A stretch of 64,000 nucleotides of DNA from Salegentibacter_A chungangensis (GCF_042678405.1 NZ_JBHTLI010000001.1:310001-374000), one strand, 5' to 3'. Positions 1 through 9,474 are shown, counted from the first letter of the stretch. The notes: generated by a model from the sequence alone, not told the origin. Numbers and translations are program-made.

Positions 1-429
1 GTTCTTTTTGATATTAAGGACTGGTTGCTGGAAGGTTTTGTATTGAAGGAAAGCCTTTTCAGGGACGAGGCAAAAAAGCACGATTGGAGCATATATGAAG
101 GCCAGTATGTGGCCCTCACCTGCTCCACCGATGCCATTGTGCCCGCCTGGGCCTATATGCTGCTGAGCACTTATCTTCAGCCTTATGCCAAAAAGGTGGT
201 TACCGGTGACCTTGAAACCCTGGAAACCGTACTTTATACTGAAGTGATCTCGAAACTGGACGTTTCCGATCTTGAAGATAAACCGGTGATCGTTAAAGGC
301 TGCTCCCAAAAACCAGTGCCACAGAATGCCTATTTATTGCTTATAGAAAAATTACAACCCGTTGTAAAAAGCCTTATGTATGGAGAAGCCTGTTCTTCAG
401 TGCCGCTCTATAAAAAGCCAAAAAAATAA
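1..429 (+). CDS. DUF2480 family protein, N-terminus outside window
   Basis: The reading frame is open from the first base, so the true start lies upstream and only the last 142 residues are visible. A TTG at 25 is an internal Leu codon, not a credible start. The sequence (DIKDWLLEGFVLKE near the start, then VALTCSTDAIVPAWAYML and VIVKGCSQKPVPQNAYLLL) matches my memory of the DUF2480 family, a Bacteroidota family of about 165-170 residues with no assigned function. There is no signal peptide in the visible part, so it is probably cytoplasmic. It ends at a simple intrinsic terminator. Family call fairly sure; function unknown. Confidence 0.8.
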   Translation, partial: VLFDIKDWLLEGFVLKESLFRDEAKKHDWSIYEGQYVALTCSTDAIVPAWAYMLLSTYLQPYAKKVVTGDLETLETVLYTEVISKLDVSDLEDKPVIVKGCSQKPVPQNAYLLLIEKLQPVVKSLMYGEACSSVPLYKKPKK

Positions 430-435
430 ATATTC

Positions 436-455
436 AGCCCTCAAAAGGGCTTTTT
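436..455 (+). terminator. Intrinsic terminator after the DUF2480 gene
   Basis: A perfect 6-bp stem AGCCCT/AGGGCT with a CAAA loop is followed by a T run, starting 6 nt after the stop codon at 429. Confidence 0.8.
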
Positions 456-492
456 CTATTTATAAAGGATGTACCAACCAAAAAATGAAGAG

Positions 493-1389
493 ATGAAGAA
501 GATCATTACTTGCCTGGCACTACTCCTTGTCAGTGTAAGCCTTACGGCGCAGGAGGAGGAGGGAAAAGAAGAACAAAAACAAGGATGGACCAATAAAGGG
601 AATATCGCTCTTTTGTTCAACCAATCGGCTTTTAATGCGGAATGGAGAGGCGGAGGAACCTCCAATATAGCAGGAAACCTTCTGCTTAATTATGATTTTA
701 ATTATCTGAAAGACGATTTCACCTGGGACAATAAGATCATTGTAGATTATGGTTTAACAAAGCAGAACGGAGATAAGTTTTACAGAAAGACCAACGACAG
801 GCTGGAATTAAATTCCATCGCCGGAAAGCAGATAAAAGAAACCAATTGGTATTATTCTATGTTCCTTAATTTCAGAACCCAGATCACGAAAGGTTATGAA
901 TACGGTGAAGACGAAATGGGAGAAACCATTCGCACTGAAAGAACGCATTTCCTTTCCCCGGGATACCTTCAGATAGGACCCGGTATGCTCTGGAAAAAGA
1001 ATGAGAATTTCTATGTGAATATAGCTCCGGCGACTTCAAAACTTGTATTTGTAGATTCTGATTTCACCAGTATGCCCGGCTACACAGATGGAGATTACTT
1101 TGGGGTGGATGAAGGAGAGTCTTTGAGATACGAAATAGGTACTTCGATTTCAGCTTATGCGAAATTCGATATCGTTAAGAATGTGAATATGGAGAACATC
1201 CTTAATCTGTACTCCAATTACCTGGAAGACCCACAGAATGTTGATATCGATTATACGATGAATATGAATATGAAGATCAACGATTATTTGTCTACAAACC
1301 TTATTTTCCAGGCCATTTATGATGATAATGCCGTTTCAGGATTTCAGGTTAGGGAAGTATTCGGGCTTGGATTCAATTATGGTTTCTAA
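493..1389 (+). CDS. DUF3078 family secreted or outer-membrane protein
   Basis: The 298-residue protein starts with a clear signal peptide (MKKIITCLALLLVSVSLTAQ). I chose the ATG at 493 because it begins this signal sequence; the in-frame ATG at 469 would add eight hydrophilic residues in front. After a short acidic linker the mature part opens with a GWTNKGNIALLFNQSAF block, typical of DUF3078 proteins of Bacteroidota. The rest is rich in aromatic and polar strands (NWYYSMFLNFRTQ, FYVNIAPATSKLVFV), and the last strand ends in Phe (FGLGFNYGF). This suggests a beta-barrel-like envelope protein, which is inference. It is flanked by terminators and is probably a single-gene unit. Confidence 0.75.
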   Translation: MKKIITCLALLLVSVSLTAQEEEGKEEQKQGWTNKGNIALLFNQSAFNAEWRGGGTSNIAGNLLLNYDFNYLKDDFTWDNKIIVDYGLTKQNGDKFYRKTNDRLELNSIAGKQIKETNWYYSMFLNFRTQITKGYEYGEDEMGETIRTERTHFLSPGYLQIGPGMLWKKNENFYVNIAPATSKLVFVDSDFTSMPGYTDGDYFGVDEGESLRYEIGTSISAYAKFDIVKNVNMENILNLYSNYLEDPQNVDIDYTMNMNMKINDYLSTNLIFQAIYDDNAVSGFQVREVFGLGFNYGF

Positions 1390-1414
1390 ATAAAGAACCG
1401 AATTAAAAAATATC

Positions 1415-1447
1415 AACCTGCAGGATACGCTTCTGCAGGTTTTTTAT
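1415..1447 (+). terminator. Intrinsic terminator after the DUF3078 gene
   Basis: A 9-bp perfect stem AACCTGCAG/CTGCAGGTT with a 9-nt loop is followed by six T residues. Confidence 0.85.
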
Positions 1448-1501
1448 AGTTAAATTTTTGTTGTAACCCCCTCACCAAATACGCAGTAGCAATCTATTGT
1501 G

Positions 1502-1509
1502 TAACTTTG
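1502..1509 (+). promoter_or_regulatory. Candidate TAnnTTTG promoter of hflX
   Basis: TAACTTTG matches the Bacteroidota -7 consensus and ends 5 nt before the hflX ATG at 1515, so transcription would begin at or next to the start codon. I see no TTG element at the usual 19-21 nt spacing upstream. Confidence 0.5.
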
Positions 1510-1514
1510 TATTT

Positions 1515-2735
1515 ATGATTGAAAAAACCGATTTAGCTTACGAGAAAACTGTTCTTATTGGTATCGTTACCAAAGATCAGGGCGAAGATAAATTAACGGA
1601 ATATCTGGATGAACTGGAGTTCCTTACCTATACGGCCGGCGGAGAAGTTGAAAAACGCTTCAGCCAGAAACTGGACAGGCCAGATCCAAAGACCTTTATT
1701 GGTTCAGGGAAGATGAACGAAGTGCGGGAATTCGTTGAAGAGAATGATATCGGGACAGCCATATTTGATGATGAGCTTTCCCCGGCACAGCAAAAGAACA
1801 TTGAAAAGATCCTTAAGTGCAAGGTCCTGGACAGAACCAATCTTATCCTTGATATTTTCGCCCAGAGGGCTAAGACCAGCTATGCAAGAACACAGGTGGA
1901 ACTTGCCCAATATGAATACTTACTTCCACGACTTGCCGGGATGTGGACTCACCTTGAGCGCCAGCGTGGTGGTATCGGGATGAGAGGACCCGGGGAAACA
2001 GAGATCGAGACCGACCGTCGTATCGTTAGAGACAAGATCTCCCTTCTTAAAAAGAAACTCGCTACCATAGACAAACAAATGGAAGTGCAGCGTGGTAATC
2101 GTGGCCAGCTGGTAAGGGTTGCCCTTGTAGGCTACACCAACGTTGGGAAATCTACTTTAATGAACGTGATAAGCAAGAGTGATGTCTTTGCCGAGAACAA
2201 GCTTTTTGCGACCCTGGACACCACGGTAAGGAAGGTAGTGATACGTAACCTGCCGTTTCTTCTTACCGATACGGTAGGATTTATCAGGAAACTGCCTACA
2301 CAGCTGGTAGAGTCCTTTAAATCGACCCTGGACGAGGTTAGGGAATCAGACCTGTTGTTGCACGTGGTAGATATTTCGCACCCAAATTTCGAAGAACATA
2401 TAGAATCGGTTAACCAGATCCTTAGTGAGATCAAAGGCGGAGATAAACCTACCTTGATGGTCTTCAATAAAATCGACCAGTACGAGCCTGAAAAGATCGA
2501 AGAAGATGACCTGATCACCGAAAAGACCAAGGCTCATTATTCGCTTAAGGAATGGAAAAGAACCTGGATGAACAGACTTGGAGACGACGTGATATTCATC
2601 TCTGCCCTGAACAAGGAAAATATGGAGGATTTCAGGAGAAAGGTATATGAGGCTGTGAGAAAGATCCATATCACCCGGTTCCCTTATAACAATTTCCTTT
2701 ATCCCGAATATGATAAATACGGAGAGAAGAAATAA
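1515..2735 (+). CDS. hflX: GTPase HflX
   Basis: A 406-residue ribosome-associated GTPase; the family splits stalled or stressed 70S ribosomes. The N-terminal HflX domain (about 10-200) has the diagnostic GGIGMRGPGE block at 152-161. The G domain follows, with the P-loop GYTNVGKST at 206-214, G3 DTVGF and G4 NKID. The C-terminal stretch ends in lysines. I start at the ATG at 1515. An in-frame TTG at 1497 lies upstream of the likely -7 box and would add six unrelated residues. It is expected to be cytoplasmic and is followed by a strong terminator, so it is monocistronic. Confidence 0.95.
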   Translation: MIEKTDLAYEKTVLIGIVTKDQGEDKLTEYLDELEFLTYTAGGEVEKRFSQKLDRPDPKTFIGSGKMNEVREFVEENDIGTAIFDDELSPAQQKNIEKILKCKVLDRTNLILDIFAQRAKTSYARTQVELAQYEYLLPRLAGMWTHLERQRGGIGMRGPGETEIETDRRIVRDKISLLKKKLATIDKQMEVQRGNRGQLVRVALVGYTNVGKSTLMNVISKSDVFAENKLFATLDTTVRKVVIRNLPFLLTDTVGFIRKLPTQLVESFKSTLDEVRESDLLLHVVDISHPNFEEHIESVNQILSEIKGGDKPTLMVFNKIDQYEPEKIEEDDLITEKTKAHYSLKEWKRTWMNRLGDDVIFISALNKENMEDFRRKVYEAVRKIHITRFPYNNFLYPEYDKYGEKK

Positions 2736-2760
2736 GCTTTCTCCGAAATTCTGATATTAA

Positions 2761-2793
2761 AGCCCCGGATCCTGAAACCTCCGGGGCTTTTTG
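2761..2793 (+). terminator. Intrinsic terminator after hflX
   Basis: A perfect 9-bp GC-rich stem AGCCCCGGA/TCCGGGGCT is followed by five T residues. Confidence 0.9.
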
Positions 2794-2853
2794 TTTGGCG
2801 GAAGCGTTTAAAAAGGATTCCGTAAATTAGATGATAACCAACTTTTCAAGATT

Positions 2854-3576
2854 ATGAAAAAGATCATCCTTCTTTCAGCGTTAATTTTTTCCTTCAGCCT
2901 TTATGCTCAAAACATTGAAGGCTCCTGGAGACTCATCTCAGAAAACGGAAAAGAAATTACCGATGCGGAGGTAATACGCATTTATGAAGCAAATTATTTT
3001 GCCGAATCTGCTAAAAAGCCTGAAAATAATGAATTCTTATGGGCCCGTGGCGGAGAATTCAGCCTTAATGATTACAAGGAGAAAACAGACTTCAACACTA
3101 AAGAACCAGAAACAGTAGGAAAAGACTTAAGTCCAAAACTAGCTTTCCCTGAAAAAGGTAAACTAAAGATCAGTTATGCGAATAAGGACCAGGTATGGGA
3201 AAGAATATCTTCAGAAGACAACGACCTTACGGGAAACTGGGTGATCACCGGGCGAAAGAGAAACGGAAAAATAGATATGATGACTCCGGGTGACAGAAGA
3301 ACGGTGAAAATTCTTGGGGGCGGCAGGTTCCAGTGGATCGCCTTTAATTCGGCTACAAAAGAATTCTTCGGCTCGGGAGGCGGCACCTATTCTGCAAATA
3401 ATGGAAAATACATAGAAAACATCGAGGTCTTTTCAAGGGACAAGAGCCGGGCAGGCGCCAGTCTCGATTTTGATTACGAGATCAGGGACGGCAACTGGCA
3501 TCACAGCGGGAAAAGCTCTAAAGGTGACCCTATCTATGAGATCTGGTCTCCCTACAAAAAGGCATATAAAAAATAG
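2854..3576 (+). CDS. Secreted lipocalin-like protein, two repeats
   Basis: A 240-residue protein with a signal peptide (MKKIILLSALIFSFSLYAQ). Two similar modules follow: one begins IEGSWRLISENGKEI near residue 21 and the other LTGNWVITGRKRNGKI near residue 125. Each opens with the G-x-W that starts the first strand of lipocalin/calycin-like domains in Bacteroidota secreted proteins, and each ends with a W(E/S)-type strand (VWERIS; EIWSPY). The ligand is unknown. It converges with the neighbouring small secreted gene, which has a similar QGNW opening; the two may be distant relatives, which I infer only from the motif. Confidence 0.6.
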   Translation: MKKIILLSALIFSFSLYAQNIEGSWRLISENGKEITDAEVIRIYEANYFAESAKKPENNEFLWARGGEFSLNDYKEKTDFNTKEPETVGKDLSPKLAFPEKGKLKISYANKDQVWERISSEDNDLTGNWVITGRKRNGKIDMMTPGDRRTVKILGGGRFQWIAFNSATKEFFGSGGGTYSANNGKYIENIEVFSRDKSRAGASLDFDYEIRDGNWHHSGKSSKGDPIYEIWSPYKKAYKK

Positions 3577-3592
3577 CTGATTTGAGGAGCTC

Positions 3593-3997
3593 CTAATTCA
3601 CTCTTTCCAAAACAGCCTCCTGCGGCAGGTAATATTCCCCCGGCGGCGGACTGGTGAGGGAAAACATAATATTCTTCATTCGCTTATTATATATGAGCCT
3701 TATTTTACCCTCGGAAAGGCTCGCAGCACTTTTTATGGTACCCTTATAAATATCCTGTTTTATTCTCATAAGTGTAAGAGAATACCTTCCATTATTCTGC
3801 TTCTCACAGTCTATTTTGTCACCGTTAAAAAACACTGCACAATGGGATCCGCTAAGCATTCCATTGCCATTTTCACTTAATCTCAGATTAAATGTGTGCT
3901 GCCCGTTTCCGGAGGTCCACGCCCAGTTTCCCTGGAGGTCCTGCGCTATCCCCGTAAAAGAAATAAATAAAAAGATCAGGAGTAATTTATGCTTCAT
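3593..3997 (-). CDS. Small secreted protein, function unknown
   Basis: A 134-residue protein with a signal peptide (MKHKLLLIFLFISFTGIAQ) and a mature domain of about 115 residues that opens with LQGNWAWTSGNGQHTF. Two cysteines (in SHCAVF and KIDCEK) could form a disulphide. The length and opening resemble small Flavobacteriaceae secreted DUF families with a calycin-like fold, but I cannot name the family. It converges on the preceding gene with a 16-bp gap and no clear terminator between them. Confidence 0.6.
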   Translation of the reverse strand: MKHKLLLIFLFISFTGIAQDLQGNWAWTSGNGQHTFNLRLSENGNGMLSGSHCAVFFNGDKIDCEKQNNGRYSLTLMRIKQDIYKGTIKSAASLSEGKIRLIYNKRMKNIMFSLTSPPPGEYYLPQEAVLERVN

Positions 3998-4055
3998 AGG
4001 AGTTCATTTTTTGATAGAGGGTAAGTTTTGATTGAATTAATTTACAACTAAAATT

Positions 4056-5435
4056 TCAAAATCCGGTAACCCGAACATTATCGAGATCATAAGTCGTTGT
4101 CTTATCGGGAGCACCTCCAAGATACCTGAAAGCAAAGTGCAGTTCTCCCTCAAGACAGGAAACATCTATATTTGAAGTCTTATAAAAATCAATATACCCA
4201 CCTGAAGGACCTACAGGTATTCGTGCATCCAACAGCATCCAGTTTGTGGTCGCTACATTCCCTGTAAAATTGGTCGTGGCGTAGACCCTTAAGATAGTGG
4301 AATTATCATAGCCGGATTTTAGGTCGAAACTCAAAACTTCACCGGTGGTTTTACCAAGATCTATAGCGGGAGAAACCAGCCATACCTCCAAAGGAGTTTC
4401 CTGTGTATTATATGCTGAGATCCTAAGATGCCGGTTGCTGTTAGAATTCCCGGGTTCAAATAATTTAGCTCCACCGTTTACATTTATGTTTTTCCATCCG
4501 GTTGCAAGAATCCTTGCCGGCGTGGTAATATTTGTAAAATTCTCTTCGAAAAGAACTATAGAGCCCTCTTCAGAAGTGCTTCCGCAATCAAGGTATTCAG
4601 GATCACACCTCCCATTATTCATTTGCAGTGCAGCAGGTGAGTTAACTGAAAGCACAAAATAATCGTCATAGAAATTACGTGTTAACACCCCTTCAATACT
4701 ACCCGAACCTTGGGGAAGTAAAAGAGATTTGAAACCGGAGTAAGTACTCGTACTCAAAATAGTGGTAGCCCCGGTTTCACAGCTTTCCAGCATCCGTTCC
4801 CCGTCATATTGATCTATGGAAGCATCTCCCGCAAACGTAAACCTGTTATTCGCCCTTATCAGGTTCCGGTTAAACTGAACATTATTCAGCTTCACAAAGA
4901 GATTCTTATGAGTTTCTTTAATTTCTGTGACTTCGAGATCTAAAGGCTTAACCTCCGCAACTTCAGCCGTACGAATAATATGCTCATCCACAAGCGCCCC
5001 GGGAATAGCCACAACATCTCCTCTGTTTTGTTTCCCCAGCTGTAGCACCCCGTTATTATAGCCCAAAATAAGACCATCTAATTTGATATAGATCTTACGC
5101 CCGAAATTGTAGGTCTCATAAAGCGAATTATCATCTACAAGAAGTTGAATTCCCGCCGTGGGGCTGGCCGGTTTATCCTGGAGTATAAGTTCCTTATAGA
5201 AATTCCCTCCTTCGTCACTGGAAACCACATAACCCGGAACATAAAGGCCGGTCTCCCGAAAATAATACATTTCGCCGGTTTCAAAATTGAAGAGACTCTT
5301 AACAGCAGCGATATTGGTAGTATCCCCGGAAATAGTTAGTTCTTCCCCCTGAAGTTCCGGAAGATCGAAATCATCTGTCTGAACACAGGAAGCTAAAATC
5401 AAAAGGCTTAACAGCCCAGAAAATATTCTTTTCAT
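4056..5435 (-). CDS. DUF5689 / choice-of-anchor J lipoprotein
   Basis: A 459-residue lipoprotein with the lipobox LASC (Cys17). The N-terminal half (about 35-270) is a DUF5689 region: YVPGYVVSSDEGGNFYKELILQD looks like the OB-like fold seen in Bacteroidota surface proteins beside TBDRs. The C-terminal 160 residues form a choice-of-anchor-J jelly roll, with FEENFTN, GWKNINVNGG, WLVSPAIDLG and the closing TTTYDLDNVRVTG. It starts 26 bp downstream of the TBDR stop in the same direction, so it is very likely the partner lipoprotein of that receptor in place of a SusD. The substrate is unproven; the two nuclease genes nearby point to nucleic acid. Confidence 0.8.
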   Translation of the reverse strand: MKRIFSGLLSLLILASCVQTDDFDLPELQGEELTISGDTTNIAAVKSLFNFETGEMYYFRETGLYVPGYVVSSDEGGNFYKELILQDKPASPTAGIQLLVDDNSLYETYNFGRKIYIKLDGLILGYNNGVLQLGKQNRGDVVAIPGALVDEHIIRTAEVAEVKPLDLEVTEIKETHKNLFVKLNNVQFNRNLIRANNRFTFAGDASIDQYDGERMLESCETGATTILSTSTYSGFKSLLLPQGSGSIEGVLTRNFYDDYFVLSVNSPAALQMNNGRCDPEYLDCGSTSEEGSIVLFEENFTNITTPARILATGWKNINVNGGAKLFEPGNSNSNRHLRISAYNTQETPLEVWLVSPAIDLGKTTGEVLSFDLKSGYDNSTILRVYATTNFTGNVATTNWMLLDARIPVGPSGGYIDFYKTSNIDVSCLEGELHFAFRYLGGAPDKTTTYDLDNVRVTGF

Positions 5436-5461
5436 ATCACATAAAGTTCATTTATCTTCAG

Positions 5462-8278
5462 TTAAAACCTGAAATACATATTCACGAAGTAGGTGGTGCC
5501 ATAGCCATACCAATATTTATTGCCAAATAATGGCTTATCCCTTTCACGGTCTTCCTTAAGTTTTTGATAATTCGCATTCCGCGGTTGTTCGAAACCCCCA
5601 GATCTGAATACCTTATCAAGAACATTGTTCAGGCTTACAAAAAAGCCCAGATAGTTCTGTTTTAAACGCCAGGATTTACCTCCTACGGCATTTACGAGAA
5701 TGTATTCCTCAAATTGTTCCTGACTTAAAAGCTGGCGTGCAATATCTTCGTCATAGTCCTGATAAGGAAGTCCGTCCCAATCAAGACCAAAATTCGCGGT
5801 TCTTGTTAATGGGTTGATATCTGCAAACCCGTGAGAAAAATAGTTTACACTGGCTCCAAACCACCAGAATTTGGGATCCCTGTATTCAAAACCAAGTTGA
5901 CCAACTCTTTCCGGGCCATTGCCAACGTGATAATTCCGGAGGTAGGCTTTTCCATAATTAACCGGACCTTCAAAACCGGTGGAGGTGAGATACAAATTCG
6001 GATCATTGCTATACAGGTATTCTCCAATTGCCGTCGCAGCTTTAAGGCTTATTGTGGAAGTAAGTTTTATTTCAGCTCCCATTTCCAACCCAAGATTGCG
6101 GGTTGCCACATCAGTCAAAACCTGCTGCACAAAAGCAGATGTATTGTTACTTCCTAAACCGGAAAGCCCGTCGGCGTAGTAATAGGAGATTTCAGTGGCA
6201 TCAGAAATTTCATTAAAATAACCGCTTATCCTAAGCTTTATTCTGTTCGACCTGAAGTTGTACGAAATATCCATTGATCTGATCTGTTCACTTTCCAGGC
6301 CTTTTACCGTTGTGTTATTCTGCCTGCTGTTCACAAAAACAGAGGCCAGATCAGGTGCTTCTGAAACAAAGGCCATATTGGCACTTAAGAAGTGGCGCCC
6401 GTTTAATTTATAGGTAAGCCCAGCTTTGACCCCGAAATCGGTAAATTCGAGGGTTTCACTTTTTCCAAGAGAGTTTGCCGGGTAAAATCCGTTTTGGAAT
6501 AAACCGTTCCTGAAATAAGTGGAATAACCCACCTGAAGTCCGGCATAAAAATCGAAGTTGGTATATTTGAATTGTGCCTGTGCAAAGGCATCGGCTTTAT
6601 CTGCAAACAATTCGTAGTTATATTTATACCTGTCGCCTTCCCCTGCTATATGGTTCAGGTTCTGAAGGTCGCTTTGCGCTATTTCATTAACAGGAATTCC
6701 GTCCTGAGCTTCCGCGAAGAGATCTATATCCAGAAAACCACTGCCACCCAAAAGATCCCTGATCTCACCGAAATTTTCGCTCTTCAAATGCCTGTAGTTA
6801 AATACTGCATTGAGACTGATATTTTCCTTTAGCAGGAATCTTAAAATTGAATTGGCCTGAATTTGGGTGTCATCGGTCCTGTCTTCTGCCAAAGCATAAA
6901 CCGAATTTCCCGAACCGTTGAGATTAGCCGCATACAAAGCTCCCCAGTCCAGCTGCCCGTTCTCAACGAAATATTCCTGAGCCAGGTAGGCAGCCTCATA
7001 ATTCGGGGTTTCAGAAAGCCTCAGAAAATAGGAAGGCAGCTTTTGATAATAAGCGGGGTCAGGATTACTTCCGCCTCCAAGATAAGTTTCCTGGGAATTC
7101 AGGACCGCAAGTCTTGTCCCGCCATAATCTATCCTGGTATTTGCCACTTCCCCAAACTGCCAGACCAGATTTGTGTTTATTTCGAGTCTTTGGGAAGGCT
7201 GCCAGAAATGATTGAGCATTAAAACCGGCTCCTTAACCTCTCGAAGCCTAGAGTTCCTTATCTCTCCGTCCTGATGGCCCCAGTAGGAATTGTAGGAATA
7301 CCCTTTTAATTTGATAACCTCTTCAGTATTCGGGGAAGATTTTCCCCGGATATTCGGAGTATAAAAAGCAGCAAAATTGAGACTGTGCCGGCCATTTAAC
7401 TTCTTCTCTAGCGCGGCAAAAAAGGAATTTGCATCATAAAGCGTTCCGTCGATATAGGCCTCCTCAGCAAAACGCCTGGAAGCTGATACCGAATAATACC
7501 AGCCCCCGCTTAATTCGCCGGAATTATAGGTCCCCATTAACCTACCCGTATAGCTTCGGTTAGCCGCTGAAACCGAGATTCGCCCCCCGGGACTGTACTG
7601 GGAAGCCCTCATAATAATATTGGTTGTTCCGGCAATACCTCCAAAACCTTCCTGAGCCGGAGCACTTCCCATATAGAAAATCTGATTTCGTTGCACATCA
7701 TTAAGTCCTCCCCAGTTTGCCCATTGGGGTCTGCCATTATAGAGCTTATTCATCTCCACCCCGTTTATCATCAGGCTTCCATATTCACTTCCCAGACCAC
7801 GAGGTCTGAAGAAGCTCTGGCTAAAATCATAGGCAGCAGCATTTAAAAACACATCCCTGGAAGATTGTAAAAGCCCGGCAATATTATCAAAGCCCGACTC
7901 CTCTTTATTGAGATCACTTTCCGGGAGGCTTATGTTCCCAATAAGCATTTGTTGGTTTTCCAGATCGGGCTGCATATAAATAAGGTCCAGGTCTTTAACC
8001 TCCCCCGCTTTTAAAGTGACCGGAATTCGCTGAATCTCGAAGCCCGACTTAGAAACCACAAGAATCAGTTCTCCTTCGGGAAGGAGTTCAGAAGAAAAAT
8101 TAAACCAACCATCTGACCCTGAAGTGGTCTCAATGACGATATTATCTGTAGTGATAACAGCTCCGGCAACGGGAGTAAGTGAGGCAGCATCTACCAGGGT
8201 CCCGGTAACAGCTGTCTCTTGCGCACATATTTCTGATACGCAGCTCGCTATCAGGAAAATTAGTAGTAGTCTTTTCAT
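5462..8278 (-). CDS. TonB-dependent receptor (TBDR 1), nuclease-linked
   Basis: A 938-residue outer-membrane receptor. The signal peptide ends at ICAQ. A carboxypeptidase-regulatory-like domain (about 20-105) precedes the plug, which contains FFRPRGLGSEYGSLMINGVEMN, PQWANWGGLNDVQR and GGIAGTTNIIMRAS. A long 22-strand-type barrel follows and ends in the aromatic tail FVNMYFRF. It shares the plug motif (W.NW.GL.DV.R) and overall plan with the second TBDR at 13489-16047, so the two look like paralogues. It is followed by the DUF5689 lipoprotein and is divergent from a secreted nuclease gene with a 93-bp shared intergenic region, which suggests coregulation. The transported ligand is not shown by the sequence. 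Confidence 0.9.
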   Translation of the reverse strand: MKRLLLIFLIASCVSEICAQETAVTGTLVDAASLTPVAGAVITTDNIVIETTSGSDGWFNFSSELLPEGELILVVSKSGFEIQRIPVTLKAGEVKDLDLIYMQPDLENQQMLIGNISLPESDLNKEESGFDNIAGLLQSSRDVFLNAAAYDFSQSFFRPRGLGSEYGSLMINGVEMNKLYNGRPQWANWGGLNDVQRNQIFYMGSAPAQEGFGGIAGTTNIIMRASQYSPGGRISVSAANRSYTGRLMGTYNSGELSGGWYYSVSASRRFAEEAYIDGTLYDANSFFAALEKKLNGRHSLNFAAFYTPNIRGKSSPNTEEVIKLKGYSYNSYWGHQDGEIRNSRLREVKEPVLMLNHFWQPSQRLEINTNLVWQFGEVANTRIDYGGTRLAVLNSQETYLGGGSNPDPAYYQKLPSYFLRLSETPNYEAAYLAQEYFVENGQLDWGALYAANLNGSGNSVYALAEDRTDDTQIQANSILRFLLKENISLNAVFNYRHLKSENFGEIRDLLGGSGFLDIDLFAEAQDGIPVNEIAQSDLQNLNHIAGEGDRYKYNYELFADKADAFAQAQFKYTNFDFYAGLQVGYSTYFRNGLFQNGFYPANSLGKSETLEFTDFGVKAGLTYKLNGRHFLSANMAFVSEAPDLASVFVNSRQNNTTVKGLESEQIRSMDISYNFRSNRIKLRISGYFNEISDATEISYYYADGLSGLGSNNTSAFVQQVLTDVATRNLGLEMGAEIKLTSTISLKAATAIGEYLYSNDPNLYLTSTGFEGPVNYGKAYLRNYHVGNGPERVGQLGFEYRDPKFWWFGASVNYFSHGFADINPLTRTANFGLDWDGLPYQDYDEDIARQLLSQEQFEEYILVNAVGGKSWRLKQNYLGFFVSLNNVLDKVFRSGGFEQPRNANYQKLKEDRERDKPLFGNKYWYGYGTTYFVNMYFRF

Positions 8279-8371
8279 TTATCTCATACCCGAAAGGCGA
8301 TATAATTTTACTCGAAATAGATATAACTAACAAATTTTCAGTACTTTAGGTTGTTTATTTTTTAATCAGAA

Positions 8372-9451
8372 ATGCGAACAAAAATGCAACGGAGGCTTAA
8401 ATTTGTTATCCTTTTAGTCTTTGCAGGAAGTTATTTTCAGGCCAGGGCACAGCAAGAAAAATCCTATAAAATTGTCAGTATTGCATTTTACAATGTTGAA
8501 AATCTCTTCGATACTGAGAACGATCCGTTTACATTTGATGACGATCGTACCCCCGAAGGAAAAGATGCCTGGACCGAAGAAAAATACAGGGAAAAACTTC
8601 AAAACCTGGCAAAAGTGATCTCTGAAATAGGCATAGAATCTGCCCAGGTTTCGCCGGCCATCATTGGTCTTGCAGAAGTAGAAAATTACCGGGTACTGGA
8701 AGATCTTGTAAATCAACCTGCCCTAAAAAACAAGAACTATGGGATAATTCATTATGACTCGCCGGACAGCCGCGGAATTGATGTGGCTATGCTTTACCAA
8801 AAATCTGTGTTCGCCCCCACCAGTCATCACGCCAGAAAGCTAAGCTTATCGGAGCCGGGTTCTCCGAAACCGGAAAAAACCCGAGATCAGCTTGTGGTTA
8901 GCGGAAAGCTGGATGGAGAAAACTTCAGTTTTATTATCAACCACTGGCCTTCGCGTTCCGGAGGTGAAAAGGCAAGCGAATATAAACGAATTAGAGCCGC
9001 AGAACTAAACAGAAAAATAATCGATTCGATCTTCCAGAATGAGCCATATATGAAGATCGTAAATATGGGCGATTTTAATGACGATCCTCATAACCGCAGT
9101 ATCAAAACATACTTAAAAACCGGTTCGGTCAAGAAAGATTTAAAACTTCAGGAGTTATTTAACCCTATGGAAAAGATGCAGAAAGAGGGTAGCGGGACTT
9201 TGGCATACCGGGACGGATGGAACCTTTTCGACCAGATTATGCTGTCGGGAACGGCATCCCAAAATGAATACGATTCTTACCAGTATTATAAAGCTGGGAT
9301 ATTTAACAAATCATACCTTATTACGCCAAAAGGCCAGTTTCGGGGCTACCCCTTAAGAACTTACGGTTATTCAGGCTATCAGGGGGGATATAGCGATCAT
9401 TTCCCGGTCTATATTTATCTTATCAAGGAAAGTGCTTCTGCAACAAATTAG
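8372..9451 (+). CDS. Secreted endonuclease/exonuclease/phosphatase family protein
   Basis: A 359-residue protein with a signal peptide (to ARAQ, residue 27) and one DNase I-like EEP domain. All the usual catalytic signatures are present: AFYNVENLFD (Asn41, Glu43), GLAEVEN (Glu102), SRGIDVAMLY, INHWPSRSGG, MGDFNDDP and the terminal YSDHFPVYIY (Asp-His). It is therefore probably an active metal-dependent phosphodiesterase outside the cytoplasm, acting on DNA, RNA or phosphate esters. It is divergent from TBDR 1. No TAnnTTTG box is obvious upstream. A GC-rich hairpin lies 30 bp after the stop. The substrate class is inferred from the family. Confidence 0.85.
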   Translation: MRTKMQRRLKFVILLVFAGSYFQARAQQEKSYKIVSIAFYNVENLFDTENDPFTFDDDRTPEGKDAWTEEKYREKLQNLAKVISEIGIESAQVSPAIIGLAEVENYRVLEDLVNQPALKNKNYGIIHYDSPDSRGIDVAMLYQKSVFAPTSHHARKLSLSEPGSPKPEKTRDQLVVSGKLDGENFSFIINHWPSRSGGEKASEYKRIRAAELNRKIIDSIFQNEPYMKIVNMGDFNDDPHNRSIKTYLKTGSVKKDLKLQELFNPMEKMQKEGSGTLAYRDGWNLFDQIMLSGTASQNEYDSYQYYKAGIFNKSYLITPKGQFRGYPLRTYGYSGYQGGYSDHFPVYIYLIKESASATN

Positions 9452-9474
9452 TGCAGCAGAAATCGCTTAAAACA

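Noticed and set aside
1..429. Shortened DUF2480 gene considered as a pseudogene
   Set aside because: The frame is open to the first base; the loss is due to the window edge.
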